From positions 62,001 through 126,000 of the forward strand of contig NZ_PUHY01000006.1 of the NCBI RefSeq assembly GCF_002967765.1: 64,000 nucleotides of DNA, given 5' to 3'. The translations under genes were made by a program, and so were the position numbers. The DNA comes from Blastopirellula marina. GTDB taxonomy: Bacteria > Planctomycetota > Planctomycetia > Pirellulales > Pirellulaceae. Shown piece after piece: positions 1 through 8,747 of the stretch (position 1 is the stretch's first letter; the number at the start of each line of letters is the position of its first letter). The notes below the pieces were generated by a model that was not told the origin of the DNA, did no database searches, and was given only the letters and a program-made list of their open reading frames with translations.

Positions 1-1
1 A

Positions 2-1129
2 GGCCGAGATCAGGTCGATGAATTCCTGATCGAGAAGGCCCGCGAAGCGATTGCCAAGGTCGACCTCTCCGAAGGTGAGAAGTTCCTCGATAAGGAATTC
101 GGCCTGAAGACGCTCAGCCATTGGTGTCGTTACAAATTCGGTTTCGAACTCGACGTCGACCAACTACGCGACAAGTCTCCTGCCGTTGTCATCGATCAGG
201 TCTACGCCAAGGGCGTGGAAGTATACGACCGCAAAGAAGCGGAATACCCGGTTCTGACGGGCTTGTATAAGTTCAGCGACAAGAGCGGTGGCCACTCGCG
301 TTTGGATCGGGATGCCTTGTTGGCTTGGGCTTCGGGACGTTTCGAGACCAATCTCGACGCCGAGGAGTTCAAGAGCAAGCAGCGAGAAGAGATTCAAGCG
401 ATGCTCATCCCACTGAGCGAACAACATAAAAAGGTCGCCCTCGAAAAGATGAAAGCCGTTCACGACAAGGTTGAACAGCTGTACGAAGACAACTCGGACA
501 GCCAGACGTTGTCGGTGATCAGTGGTGGCAACGGCCAGATGAGCTCACTGACTGCCTGGATTCAGCAGAACATCGATGCAACGATCCCTGCTGACGAGCT
601 AGAACAGTTCGACAAGCAGCAGTTGGAATCGCGTTTGATCCGCGAAGTCTACGAGCGTTATCGCCCAGAAATGACGCGGATGGAACGCAGCGTTCTGCTA
701 GAACTGATTGACAACGCTTGGAAAGATCACCTTCTGGCAATGGATCACCTGCGATCGGCTGTCAGCTTCGTCGGCTACGCTCAGGTCGACTCCAAAGTCG
801 AGTATAAGCGGGAAGGTATGCGACTGTTCGATCAGATGTGGCGAAGTGTCGGCGAACGCGTTACCGACCTCGTCTACAAGATCGAAAGCCTCAACGAAGA
901 GTTCGTTAGCTCGACCTGGAAGGAATCGGAGGCTCGCCACGATTCCGCTGCTTCGATCGGCGACATGGCCCAACAGCAGGAAGAGGCGATTAACAACTCG
1001 CAAGGCGAAGTAGAAGTGACCGCACCGATTCGTAACGTGGGTGAAAAGATCCATCGTAACGATCCTTGCCCCTGTGGCAGCGGCAAGAAGTACAAGGCTT
1101 GCTGCATGAAGCAAGAACAAGCTCGATAA
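2..1129 (+). CDS. secA: Preprotein translocase ATPase SecA, C-terminal part
   Basis: This is the 3' end of secA; the start lies before the window and the frame is open from base 2. SecA is the cytosolic ATPase that drives unfolded preproteins through SecYEG. What is visible is the helical scaffold/wing region, including the stretch around ERSVLLELIDNAWKDHLLAM (bases about 680-740) typical of SecA, then a variable linker, and at the very end the zinc-binding SEC-C motif CPCGSGKKYKACC (bases about 1064-1102), whose Cys residues bind zinc and contact SecB or phospholipid. The ATPase domains are outside the window. No terminator is obvious in the 158 bases before waaA. The identification is secure from the SEC-C motif and scaffold sequence. 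Confidence 0.96.
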   Translation, partial: GRDQVDEFLIEKAREAIAKVDLSEGEKFLDKEFGLKTLSHWCRYKFGFELDVDQLRDKSPAVVIDQVYAKGVEVYDRKEAEYPVLTGLYKFSDKSGGHSRLDRDALLAWASGRFETNLDAEEFKSKQREEIQAMLIPLSEQHKKVALEKMKAVHDKVEQLYEDNSDSQTLSVISGGNGQMSSLTAWIQQNIDATIPADELEQFDKQQLESRLIREVYERYRPEMTRMERSVLLELIDNAWKDHLLAMDHLRSAVSFVGYAQVDSKVEYKREGMRLFDQMWRSVGERVTDLVYKIESLNEEFVSSTWKESEARHDSAASIGDMAQQQEEAINNSQGEVEVTAPIRNVGEKIHRNDPCPCGSGKKYKACCMKQEQAR

Positions 1130-1287
1130 TCCCGAAAGCACCTTACCGAGGTACTTTATAGCGGCCTGCTACCTAGGCGTGATCTACACTGGGTAGCGAT
1201 AGGGCCATTTGCTGAAGCAACGGACTTTGCTTCGATCGACCATCAAGCGATTGCTCAACAAGAGCAATCCCCTGGACGGATCCGCCG

Positions 1288-2601
1288 ATGATCTCTTGGC
1301 TGCTCAATATCGTCTACCTTACGCTGGTCACCGCTGCGTTTCCCTTCTTGATGTGGTCCGCGATCACCAAAGGGAAATACCGGGAAGGCTTCTCGGAAAA
1401 GTTTCTAGGCAAAGTACCGTCGCGCCCCGTAGGTTCTTCACAGCACTTATGGCTGCATGCCGTGAGCGTCGGTGAGGTGAACTTACTGGCTCCGCTGATT
1501 CAAGCGATTCGCGGGGAACATCCGGCAGCAACGTTCCACATCACAACGACCACCAAGGCCGGTTACGACCTGGCCAAAACCAAATATGCGGATCACACGG
1601 TCAGCTACGCACCGCTCGATTTCTCTTGGGCGGTTGCCTCAGCCTATCAGCGAATCCGTCCCGATGCTGTCCTGTTGGCCGAACTGGAATTGTGGCCAAA
1701 TGTAATTCGCTTTGCGCAGCGATACGATGCCCACATTGCGATCGTGAACGGTCGACTCAGTGCGAAAAGCCACCATGGCTATCGCCGCATCCGCTGGCTG
1801 GTCGGTCCCCTGCTCCGCAAACTCGACTTGATTTTAGCCCAGGACGAAACCTACGCCGCGCGGTTCCGCGACCTAGGTGCCCACGCGAACACCGTTCAAG
1901 TCACCGGCTCGATCAAGTTCGATGGAATCACACCTAATCGCAACAACCCGCAGTCGCTCGCCTTCGGCGACTTGGCCGGCATCCAAACGGACGACCTCGT
2001 CTGGCTGGCTGGTAGTACGCAGACCGGCGAAGAGCCGATTGTTCTCGCTGCATATCACCAAGCCCGACAGAGAATTCCCAACCTGAAGCTACTGCTCGTT
2101 CCTCGTCATCCCCATCGCTTCGACGAGGTCGCCCTATATCTGGAAGCTCAGGGCGAAACCTTCGCTCGTCGAAGCCAGCTAACCAAGTCCTTAACGGCCA
2201 ATCATCCGATCCTGCTGATCGACAGCGTGGGTGAGCTTTCGGCCTGGTGGGGCCTCGCCGACATCGCTTTCGTTGGAGGTAGCTTAGGAAATCGGGGCGG
2301 GCAGAACATGATCGAGCCAGCCGCTTACGGGGCAGCGGTGGCCGTCGGACCGAATACGTGGAACTTCAAAGATGTTGTCGAGCGGTTACGGGCGGCCGAA
2401 GCGTTAACCGTGATTCACGACGCGGAGAGCCTGGCTCACTTTGTCATCCAAGCCGCATCGGATAGCAGTTGGCGTTATATTCAGGGACAGCGAGCCAAAG
2501 ACGTTGTGCTTGAGCAACAAGGCGCCACAGCACGAACTGTTGACGCTCTGAGGCCACTTCTCGAGCAACCTACGATTGTCAAATTTCGCTCGGCGGCCTG
2601 A
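1288..2601 (+). CDS. waaA: 3-deoxy-D-manno-octulosonic acid (KDO) transferase
   Basis: A 437-residue glycosyltransferase of the WaaA/KdtA family (GT30), which transfers KDO from CMP-KDO to lipid A precursor at the cytoplasmic face of the inner membrane. An N-terminal membrane anchor (residues about 3-25) is followed by the family signature HAVSVGE, whose Glu63 corresponds to the catalytic base. The N-terminal Rossmann half continues to about residue 205 (GSIKFDG), and the C-terminal half holds LVPRHPHRFDEV and the nucleotide-binding region RGGQNMIEPAAYG. Length is typical. The start is the ATG after a weak purine-rich stretch. Its presence implies a lipid A-KDO outer leaflet. Whether it adds one or two KDO residues cannot be read from the sequence. 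Confidence 0.95.
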   Translation: MISWLLNIVYLTLVTAAFPFLMWSAITKGKYREGFSEKFLGKVPSRPVGSSQHLWLHAVSVGEVNLLAPLIQAIRGEHPAATFHITTTTKAGYDLAKTKYADHTVSYAPLDFSWAVASAYQRIRPDAVLLAELELWPNVIRFAQRYDAHIAIVNGRLSAKSHHGYRRIRWLVGPLLRKLDLILAQDETYAARFRDLGAHANTVQVTGSIKFDGITPNRNNPQSLAFGDLAGIQTDDLVWLAGSTQTGEEPIVLAAYHQARQRIPNLKLLLVPRHPHRFDEVALYLEAQGETFARRSQLTKSLTANHPILLIDSVGELSAWWGLADIAFVGGSLGNRGGQNMIEPAAYGAAVAVGPNTWNFKDVVERLRAAEALTVIHDAESLAHFVIQAASDSSWRYIQGQRAKDVVLEQQGATARTVDALRPLLEQPTIVKFRSAA

Positions 2602-2694
2602 GGTCGTGACGCTGTAACCATGGCCAGCTGTTGAATCTGTTCCCGCCAACCACCAGATAGCGGCAAATCGGCTTTTTTTGGCCTATTTACCCGG

Positions 2695-2724
2695 TTGTTC
2701 GCCTTCTGCCCTTGTCCCTATAAT
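2695..2724 (+). promoter_or_regulatory. Putative sigma-70 promoter of metK
   Basis: A perfect -10 hexamer TATAAT at 2719-2724 lies 18 bases downstream of TTGTTC at 2695-2700 (4 of 6 matches to TTGACA). It is 94 bases upstream of the GTG start of metK, in the 216-base gap after waaA. Seen directly; use as a promoter is inferred. Confidence 0.55.
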
Positions 2725-2817
2725 GCCCTACTCGCCCTTGGTCTCGGGCCATTAGTTGGCGTGTTCCTATCCCGCTCCGTGCCCGTGTGCCGGTCTGTAT
2801 CTCAGGAGAGTTTAACG

Positions 2818-3993
2818 GTGGCTTCTGGAAAGTATTTGTTCACTAGCGAATCGGTCAGCATGGGTCACCCGGACAAGATGGCTGACCAAATCTCGGACGG
2901 CATTTTGGATGCCCTGCTTGCCGAGGATCCTCATAGCCGCGTTGCCTGCGAAACCATGGTGACCACGGGCGTTGCAATTGTTGCTGGCGAAATCACGACC
3001 AAGGCTCGTATCGACTATCAAGACGTCATCCGCCAGGTCATCCGTGACATCGGTTACACCAGCGACGACATGGGCTTTAACGCCGATACCTGTGCTGTGA
3101 TGGTCACCCTCGATCGCCAGAGCCCAGACATCGCTCAAGGCGTCAACGACGACTCGGCCAAAGGCAAGGAAATCGGCGCTGGCGACCAGGGCTTGATGTT
3201 CGGTTACGCTTGTAACCACACGCCAGAATTGATGCCGCTGCCAGTCGCTCTGTCGCACCGCATCTTGAACCGATTGACCGAAGCTCGTCAGAACGGCGAA
3301 GTCGATTGGCTGCGTCCTGACAGCAAGAGCCAAGTGACCGTCGAATTTGATGGTGATCGTCCGGTTGGGATTCATACGGTTGTCGTTTCGACGCAACACT
3401 CCGACACCGTCGACAATGCCACGATCAAAGAATTCGTCATCGAAAAGGTTATCAAGCCGGTCCTGCCGGAAGAGTTCCTTGATGACGACATCATCTACCA
3501 CATCAACCCAACCGGCAAATTCGTCGTCGGTGGTCCGATGGGTGACTGCGGTTTGACCGGTCGTAAGATCATCGTCGACACCTACGGTGGTTGGGGTCGC
3601 CACGGTGGTGGTGCGTTCAGTGGTAAGGACTCGACCAAGGTCGATCGCAGTGCTGCTTACATGGGCCGCTATGTTGCTAAGAACATCGTTGCCGCTGGCC
3701 TGGCCGATCGCTGCGAAGTGCAGTTGGCTTACGCAATCGGCGTGACCGATCCGGTCAGCGTCCACATCGACACCTTCGGCACCGGCAAGATCGACGACGA
3801 AAAGATCTCGGATCTCGTCGTGAAGACTTTCCCACTCTCCCCCGGTGGAATCATCGACTACCTCGACCTGCGTCGCCCGATCTTCCGCGCAACCGCGGCA
3901 GGCGGTCACTTCGGGCGCGATGAATTTCCATGGGAAAACACTGACAAAGCGGAAGAATTGGCCAAAGCTGCCGGTATCACGGTTTCCGCCTAA
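2818..3993 (+). CDS. metK: S-adenosylmethionine synthetase
   Basis: Makes S-adenosylmethionine from methionine and ATP in the cytosol. I chose the GTG at 2818 because a strong Shine-Dalgarno AGGAGAG (2804-2810) sits 7 bases upstream and the resulting 391-residue protein has the usual MetK length and N-terminus. The open frame extends further upstream to a TTG at 2695, but that overlaps the apparent promoter. Motifs: GHPDK (residues 16-20), the GAGDQG loop, and the phosphate-binding [19 protein letters not shown] segment. The gene has its own promoter and a strong terminator, so it is probably monocistronic. Very high similarity to known MetK makes the call secure. Confidence 0.98.
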   Translation: MASGKYLFTSESVSMGHPDKMADQISDGILDALLAEDPHSRVACETMVTTGVAIVAGEITTKARIDYQDVIRQVIRDIGYTSDDMGFNADTCAVMVTLDRQSPDIAQGVNDDSAKGKEIGAGDQGLMFGYACNHTPELMPLPVALSHRILNRLTEARQNGEVDWLRPDSKSQVTVEFDGDRPVGIHTVVVSTQHSDTVDNATIKEFVIEKVIKPVLPEEFLDDDIIYHINPTGKFVVGGPMGDCGLTGRKIIVDTYGGWGRHGGGAFSGKDSTKVDRSAAYMGRYVAKNIVAAGLADRCEVQLAYAIGVTDPVSVHIDTFGTGKIDDEKISDLVVKTFPLSPGGIIDYLDLRRPIFRATAAGGHFGRDEFPWENTDKAEELAKAAGITVSA

Positions 3994-4029
3994 TCACGGC
4001 CGAAATCAATTCCGCATTGCGAGAATCTG

Positions 4030-4065
4030 GGGTTCCTGTCACACTTCGCGACAGGAACCCTTTTT
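4030..4065 (+). terminator. Rho-independent terminator of metK
   Basis: Perfect 11-base-pair stem GGGTTCCTGTC (4030-4040) / GACAGGAACCC (4050-4060) with a 9-base loop, followed directly by five T (4061-4065). It lies 36 bases after the metK stop. Confidence 0.93.
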
Positions 4066-4092
4066 CATGCGCCCCCCTGGGAAGTCGTTGGC

Positions 4093-4974
4093 ATGGATCG
4101 CCACCAATCGCCTGTATCGCCGGAACTTAGCAGCATTTTTCTCTCTTTGGCCTGCGGTGGAACTGCCCTGCTAGCAACCGTTGCTTTGGCCGCTTGTGGC
4201 GTTCGCTTAATCTGGCCGGAAGCGGAACCACTGCCAGCCGCCGCATCGCTTTCGATTGCCCTGCTCACGGCCGCCTGGTGCGCGTCAATTCGCGCCGCAT
4301 GGCTCGCTGCTTCCCCGCAGAAATTTGGGAACAAGCTTCATGCGCTAATCGCAGCAATACCTTGCTGTTCGGTAATCCTCATCGCTCGCTCGGTCACCTT
4401 TTATCCTGTTGGCGAATTCGCCACTTTTCTTCTGTGGTTTGCAACGCTCGCTCAAGAAGCGATTACGTTATCACTCTTCATTTCAACGCTCGGTGGCGAC
4501 ACGATCAGCCAATGGCTTAGTCGTGTTACGAATTCCACCGAAACGCAGCCAGCGGAATCATCGGAAATTCAACCTATCGTACCAATGCCGATCTCGACGA
4601 ACGACTTCCTCTCAGAAGAGGAAGACGAAGAACAAGAAATGAGGCTGGCCGATCATGTGACCCAGCAACTAACGCGGGCCATCGAAGCGAACCAGGAACA
4701 GATCCACGGCTTGGTCCGGGCGACCTTCACGCCGGGGCAGCGACATGCTTATCTGCATATCGGCTTTTGCCCTCCACTGCCCTCGGTTCCACAGGTTGAA
4801 CTGCATCAGCTCGAGGGAGAGGAAGTTCAGATCAAAGCTGGGCAGGTTCTCACCAGCGGGGTTCGCTTCGACTTGAAACTTCGCGAAGCCTCAATCGAAA
4901 CGCGGTTGCCTGTCTTCGAGTTCTTAGCAACCAGCCCAGTTGATGCGGCCGAGCAATTCCGTGAAGCATGCTAA
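4093..4974 (+). CDS. Membrane protein of unknown function
   Basis: A 293-residue protein I do not recognise. The N-terminal half (residues about 15-145) has four hydrophobic segments that look like membrane helices. A short acidic linker rich in Glu/Asp (around residues 170-185, EEEDEEQE) leads to a soluble C-terminal domain of about 110 residues containing AYLHIGFCPPLPSVPQVELH. The topology suggests a membrane anchor with a cytosolic domain. It starts 28 bases after the metK terminator with no clear Shine-Dalgarno sequence and converges on the next gene. No catalytic motif is apparent. Confidence 0.7.
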   Translation: MDRHQSPVSPELSSIFLSLACGGTALLATVALAACGVRLIWPEAEPLPAAASLSIALLTAAWCASIRAAWLAASPQKFGNKLHALIAAIPCCSVILIARSVTFYPVGEFATFLLWFATLAQEAITLSLFISTLGGDTISQWLSRVTNSTETQPAESSEIQPIVPMPISTNDFLSEEEDEEQEMRLADHVTQQLTRAIEANQEQIHGLVRATFTPGQRHAYLHIGFCPPLPSVPQVELHQLEGEEVQIKAGQVLTSGVRFDLKLREASIETRLPVFEFLATSPVDAAEQFREAC

Positions 4975-4997
4975 CCTAGCGTGCCTAACAGAAGTTT

Positions 4998-5480
4998 CTA
5001 CTTAAATTCACGAATGTAGTTCGGGTTCAGCAAGACCACCAAGGCAAACACGGCGTACCCGATCTGAACAAGTCCCACGGGACTTAGCGAGAGAAGCGAT
5101 AAGATTCCCAATAGCGCGGAAATGACGGCCAACACAATCGTGAGAATGCGGCCCCATTCGCGGAATTTCTGCACGCCGAAGCCTGCTATGAGTGTCAGTA
5201 GACCGACTAATGACGTCACCCCAGCGATGGCTAAAATCACGGCGGAAGCAATCCCGATTCCAACCTTCGCTTCAGGATCGATCTGCGGACTGTTCCCCAT
5301 TTCAGCGAGCACAAAACTCATCGCTCCGCCCCCGAGAACGCCAGTACACACGCCACATGCCAGGCACATACCGCCAAAGACGTAATTGATGACTGCCACG
5401 GCCATCACCAAGCCGCGACCGTTATCGCCGCTCTGTTGCGGCTCTGGAGATCGAAAGGGATCATTGTCGAAATTAGCCAT
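4998..5480 (-). CDS. Small multi-spanning membrane protein
   Basis: About 160 residues starting MANFDNDPFRSPEPQQSGDN, a short Pro/Gln-rich cytosolic head, then four hydrophobic helices (VMAVAVINYVFGGMCLACGV; VGIGIASAVILAIAGVTSLV; a helix after FREWGRIL; and the final LVQIGYAVFALVVLL). This layout is common in planctomycete proteins of unknown function. The frame is open 15 codons further upstream, to an ATG at 5525, but the inner ATG gives the more typical N-terminus. Function unknown. Confidence 0.7.
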   Translation of the reverse strand: MANFDNDPFRSPEPQQSGDNGRGLVMAVAVINYVFGGMCLACGVCTGVLGGGAMSFVLAEMGNSPQIDPEAKVGIGIASAVILAIAGVTSLVGLLTLIAGFGVQKFREWGRILTIVLAVISALLGILSLLSLSPVGLVQIGYAVFALVVLLNPNYIREFK

Positions 5481-5768
5481 GTGTGCCTGCCCTTGATAAC
5501 CCTTAGCCAACCAACGTTTGGCCATCCATCAGCCAGACGATTGGTTCGTAATCGGCCAGCGATTCTATCACGTGCTTCGCTAAAGCTTCAATCTTCTTAG
5601 CCCTGCCCCCCGTCGATCAAGAATTTTAGGGGAACTTTGCCCTAAGTTCGCTCGTTCTGGCCATTTAGGCCCTTGGCTTGCTTAAGTTACCTTGTAACTC
5701 AGAATACGTTCTCAATAATTGACGTTCAGCCAGCGGGCAGAGCACCAATCAAAACCCAGGAGAGGAAG

Positions 5769-7160
5769 ATGCCGTCACTTCAGGATCTCGTGAAACAGCT
5801 TAACGAGGCCGGCCAAACCGAGATGGCCCAGTATCTCGCCGTGTGTGACGATGCGATTGCCGAGAAACTCGGCGAACAGTTAGCCGCAGTCGATCTGGCT
5901 GAATTATCCGAGTTGGCTGGTAGCGATCAGGAAGAAGCTCATCGCGACTACACCAAACTCGTTCCGCCCAAGGCCGTGCGTTTGAAAGAGCAAGACGCGG
6001 CCAAACTTGGCGAAGCACGCAAAGTGGGTGAAAAGTTGCTGGCGGAAGGTAAGGTTGCCGCCCTATTGGTGGCCGGCGGTCAAGGCTCACGTTTGGGGTT
6101 CGAGCACCCCAAAGGAATGTTCCCCATTGGTCCCGTCTCGGGAAAAACACTGTTCCAGATTCACCTGGAGAAGATCGTCGCTCGTAGCCGTCGGTACGGC
6201 AAGACAATCCCGCTGTACTTAATGACCAGCCCAGCAACTCACGCCGAGACGATTGAATTCCTCGAGAAGCACGATCGCTTCGGCATGGCCGAGCAGGACC
6301 TTCACATCTTCTGCCAAGGAACGATGCCGGCCATCGACCTAGAAACCAAGCAGCTTCTCCTGGCCGAGCCCGATCAACTTGCCCTCAGCCCCGATGGCCA
6401 TGGCGGGATGTTGGCCGCACTGAAAAAGAGTGGCTGCCTGGACGATATGACCAAGCGTGGCATCGAGCAGATCTACTACTTCCAAGTCGACAATCCACTG
6501 GCCGATGTCTGCGAACCTGAATTTATCGGCCTTCACCACTTGGCCAACAGCGAGATGTCGACTCAGGTGGTTGCCAAAAAGCTACCCGAAGAGAAGCTAG
6601 GTATCCTGGCCGAACTCGACGGTCAACTCCAGTTGGTGGAATACAGCGAACTCCCAGCCGAGCAAGCCGCCGAGACGATCGAAGACGGTACACTGAAACA
6701 TTGGGCCGGCAATATTGCTGTGCACGGAGTGAAGGTCTCTTTCCTCCAACGCATGGCCAGTGAAGCAGGTAGCCTGCCGTGGCATAAGGCAATCAAGAAG
6801 ATTCCATTCGTCTCGCCAGCCGGGGAAACGGTTTCGCCAGATTCGCCGAATGGAATTAAGTTTGAGCGATTCATTTTTGACTTGCTTCCAAAGGCGCAAA
6901 ACCCGATGGTAGTGGAGGTCGATCCGGCCCTTCGTTTTGCCCCCGTAAAGAATGCCGATGGTGCTCCCTCGGACACGCCTCAATCGGCGATGGATGCCAT
7001 GTGTGCGATGCACCGAGCCTGGTTGAGCGAATGTGGCGTCGCCTGCGACGCGAATCGCAAAGTCGAGATCGGGCCACTGGTAGCCTTAGATTCCGGCGAA
7101 CTGAAGACAAAGCTAGAAGAGAATCCGAAGTTGGCCGAGGCCGAACTGATTGATGCTTAA
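5769..7160 (+). CDS. UDP-sugar pyrophosphorylase (UDPGP type 1 family)
   Basis: A 463-residue cytosolic nucleotidyltransferase of the eukaryote-like UDPGP/UAP family, which forms UDP-sugars from UTP and a sugar 1-phosphate. UDP-N-acetylhexosamine is the closest family activity; the exact sugar is not decidable here. The signature loop LLVAGGQGSRLGFEHPKG is at about residues 99-116. Further family motifs are GHGGMLAAL (uridine/sugar site) and the YFQVDNPLADVCEPEFIG segment. The ATG at 5769 was chosen over upstream alternatives because AGGAGAGG precedes it by 4-10 bases. It is followed after 11 bases by a mannose-1-phosphate guanylyltransferase, so the pair probably supplies nucleotide sugars for envelope or extracellular polysaccharide. 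Confidence 0.9.
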   Translation: MPSLQDLVKQLNEAGQTEMAQYLAVCDDAIAEKLGEQLAAVDLAELSELAGSDQEEAHRDYTKLVPPKAVRLKEQDAAKLGEARKVGEKLLAEGKVAALLVAGGQGSRLGFEHPKGMFPIGPVSGKTLFQIHLEKIVARSRRYGKTIPLYLMTSPATHAETIEFLEKHDRFGMAEQDLHIFCQGTMPAIDLETKQLLLAEPDQLALSPDGHGGMLAALKKSGCLDDMTKRGIEQIYYFQVDNPLADVCEPEFIGLHHLANSEMSTQVVAKKLPEEKLGILAELDGQLQLVEYSELPAEQAAETIEDGTLKHWAGNIAVHGVKVSFLQRMASEAGSLPWHKAIKKIPFVSPAGETVSPDSPNGIKFERFIFDLLPKAQNPMVVEVDPALRFAPVKNADGAPSDTPQSAMDAMCAMHRAWLSECGVACDANRKVEIGPLVALDSGELKTKLEENPKLAEAELIDA

Positions 7161-7171
7161 GGAGAGCTAGT

Positions 7172-8248
7172 ATGCTGCACGCAATCGTGATGGCCGGAGG
7201 ATCCGGCACTCGATTCTGGCCGGCTAGTCGCAACGACAAGCCGAAGCAATTGTTGAGCATGACGGGTGGAGCCACCATGATCCAAGCGACTTGTGATCGC
7301 CTAGGTGACTTGGTCCCACCTGATCAGCTTTACATCTTTACCGCGCAGCACCTGGTCGAGCCGATCAGTGCTCAATTGCCTCGTGTACCGGTGAATTCGA
7401 TCGTAGGCGAGCCGTACAAACGAGATACGGCTCCCTGCATCGGTCTGGCCGCATTTTTAGTGCAGAAGAATGATCCCGACGCGACGATGGTCGTCATGCC
7501 GTCGGACCATGTCATTTCGCCAGAATCCGTATTCTGTGAAGCGATTCAGGCGGCGGTGGACCTGGTCGATGTTCAGCCGGAGCGCATTGTGACCTTTGGG
7601 ATTCGTCCTACCTATCCTGCGGAAACTTTTGGCTACATCGAACGAGGCGAGGCACTCGACGCGTCCTCAATCAAAGCATTTCAAGTGCTTCGCTTCCGGG
7701 AGAAACCGAAAGGGGAAACCGCAAAGCAATACTTCGAGTCAGGTCAGTTCTACTGGAACGCCGGCATTTTCATTTGGAAAGCGAAGACCGTTCTTGATGC
7801 GTTGAAAAAGCACGAGCCGGAGATGTATGCTCATCTGGAAGCGATTGCCCATGCGTGGGGCACACCTCAGCAAGCGAAAATCTTCGATCACGAATTCAAT
7901 GCGATCCAGGGCAAGTCAATCGATTATGCCGTGATGGAACACCACTCGGATATTGTTGTGGTCGAAGCTCCGTTCAATTGGGACGACGTCGGCAACTGGC
8001 AAAGCATGGCCCGGCTACATGGCCAGGATGATTCGGGCAACACGCATCTCGGCGATGTGTTGGCTCTCGATAGTGAAGACTGTATTGTACGCAGCGAGAG
8101 TGGTCATCTGATTGTCACCCTTGGTACCAAGCAGTTGATCGTGGTCCACACACCGGACGCGACACTTGTCGCGGACAAGTCACGGGAAGAGGATATCCGC
8201 GACGTTGTGAAGCAATTGAAGGAAGGCGACCTGGAGCGATTCTTGTAA
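7172..8248 (+). CDS. manC: Mannose-1-phosphate guanylyltransferase
   Basis: A 358-residue cytosolic enzyme making GDP-mannose from GTP and mannose 1-phosphate. The nucleotide-binding signature AGGSGTRFWPASRNDKPKQLL is at residues 8-28, with FREKP and the sugar-site motif WNAGIFIWK further on. It matches the short, monofunctional ManC type: the C-terminal cupin isomerase domain of bifunctional AlgA-like enzymes is absent. It lies 11 bases after the UDPGP gene with GGAGAG at the ribosome site, and 11 bases before ruvX, so the three are probably one transcript. Confidence 0.93.
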   Translation: MLHAIVMAGGSGTRFWPASRNDKPKQLLSMTGGATMIQATCDRLGDLVPPDQLYIFTAQHLVEPISAQLPRVPVNSIVGEPYKRDTAPCIGLAAFLVQKNDPDATMVVMPSDHVISPESVFCEAIQAAVDLVDVQPERIVTFGIRPTYPAETFGYIERGEALDASSIKAFQVLRFREKPKGETAKQYFESGQFYWNAGIFIWKAKTVLDALKKHEPEMYAHLEAIAHAWGTPQQAKIFDHEFNAIQGKSIDYAVMEHHSDIVVVEAPFNWDDVGNWQSMARLHGQDDSGNTHLGDVLALDSEDCIVRSESGHLIVTLGTKQLIVVHTPDATLVADKSREEDIRDVVKQLKEGDLERFL

Positions 8249-8259
8249 TCGTCACGTCT

Positions 8260-8736
8260 ATGAGCAATCCGCTTCCTTCGATTCCCGAAAAAGGCCGCAT
8301 CGCCGCGGTCGACTATGGAACTGTGCGGATCGGTGTCGCAATCACCGATCCCGAACGCATCTTGTGTAGCCCGTTGGAAAACTACAATCGACGCAGCCCT
8401 TCCAAAGATGCTCAGTACTTTCGTGAGCTTGCAGAACTTGAAAGGATTGTACTCTTCGTCGTTGGCTTGCCTGTCCACATGAGTGGCGACGAAAGTCAGA
8501 AATCTTACGAGGCCCGGCAGTTCGGCAAGTGGCTCTTCGAGACGACCAACGTTCCGGTGACCTTCTACGACGAACGCTTCACCACGAGCATGGCGAAAGA
8601 CTTGCTGCAGGAAGCAGGACTCACCAAGAAGCGCCGGAAAGCCCGACTCGATATGCTTTCTGCCCAGATCTTGCTAACCGCATTCCTGGAAAATCCGGAC
8701 CGATCGCTGGGTAGTATTGCCGGGCTCGAGGACTGA
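8260..8736 (+). CDS. ruvX: Putative pre-16S rRNA nuclease / Holliday junction resolvase-like YqgF
   Basis: A 158-residue RNase H-fold protein of the YqgF/RuvX family, implicated in 16S rRNA 5'-end maturation. Catalytic acidic residues are placed as expected: Asp18 in AAVDYGTVRIGVA, Glu in the DERFTTSMA motif, and Asp in LDMLSAQILL. VVGLPVHMSG corresponds to the family V-G-L-P motif. It ends the nucleotide-sugar run and converges with the MFS gene, 11 bases apart. A small CGAAGC/GCTTCG hairpin (8743-8757) at the junction lacks a T run, so I do not call it a terminator. Confidence 0.93.
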   Translation: MSNPLPSIPEKGRIAAVDYGTVRIGVAITDPERILCSPLENYNRRSPSKDAQYFRELAELERIVLFVVGLPVHMSGDESQKSYEARQFGKWLFETTNVPVTFYDERFTTSMAKDLLQEAGLTKKRRKARLDMLSAQILLTAFLENPDRSLGSIAGLED

Positions 8737-8747
8737 TCGATACGAAG

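Noticed and set aside
2602-2817. SAM riboswitch in the metK leader
   Set aside because: No SAM-I or SAM-II type conserved core or matching stems could be seen in the 216-base leader.
2812-3909. A 365-codon minus-strand open frame opposite metK
   Set aside because: It lies entirely opposite a certain metK and its translation has no recognisable motif; the codon bias of metK explains it.
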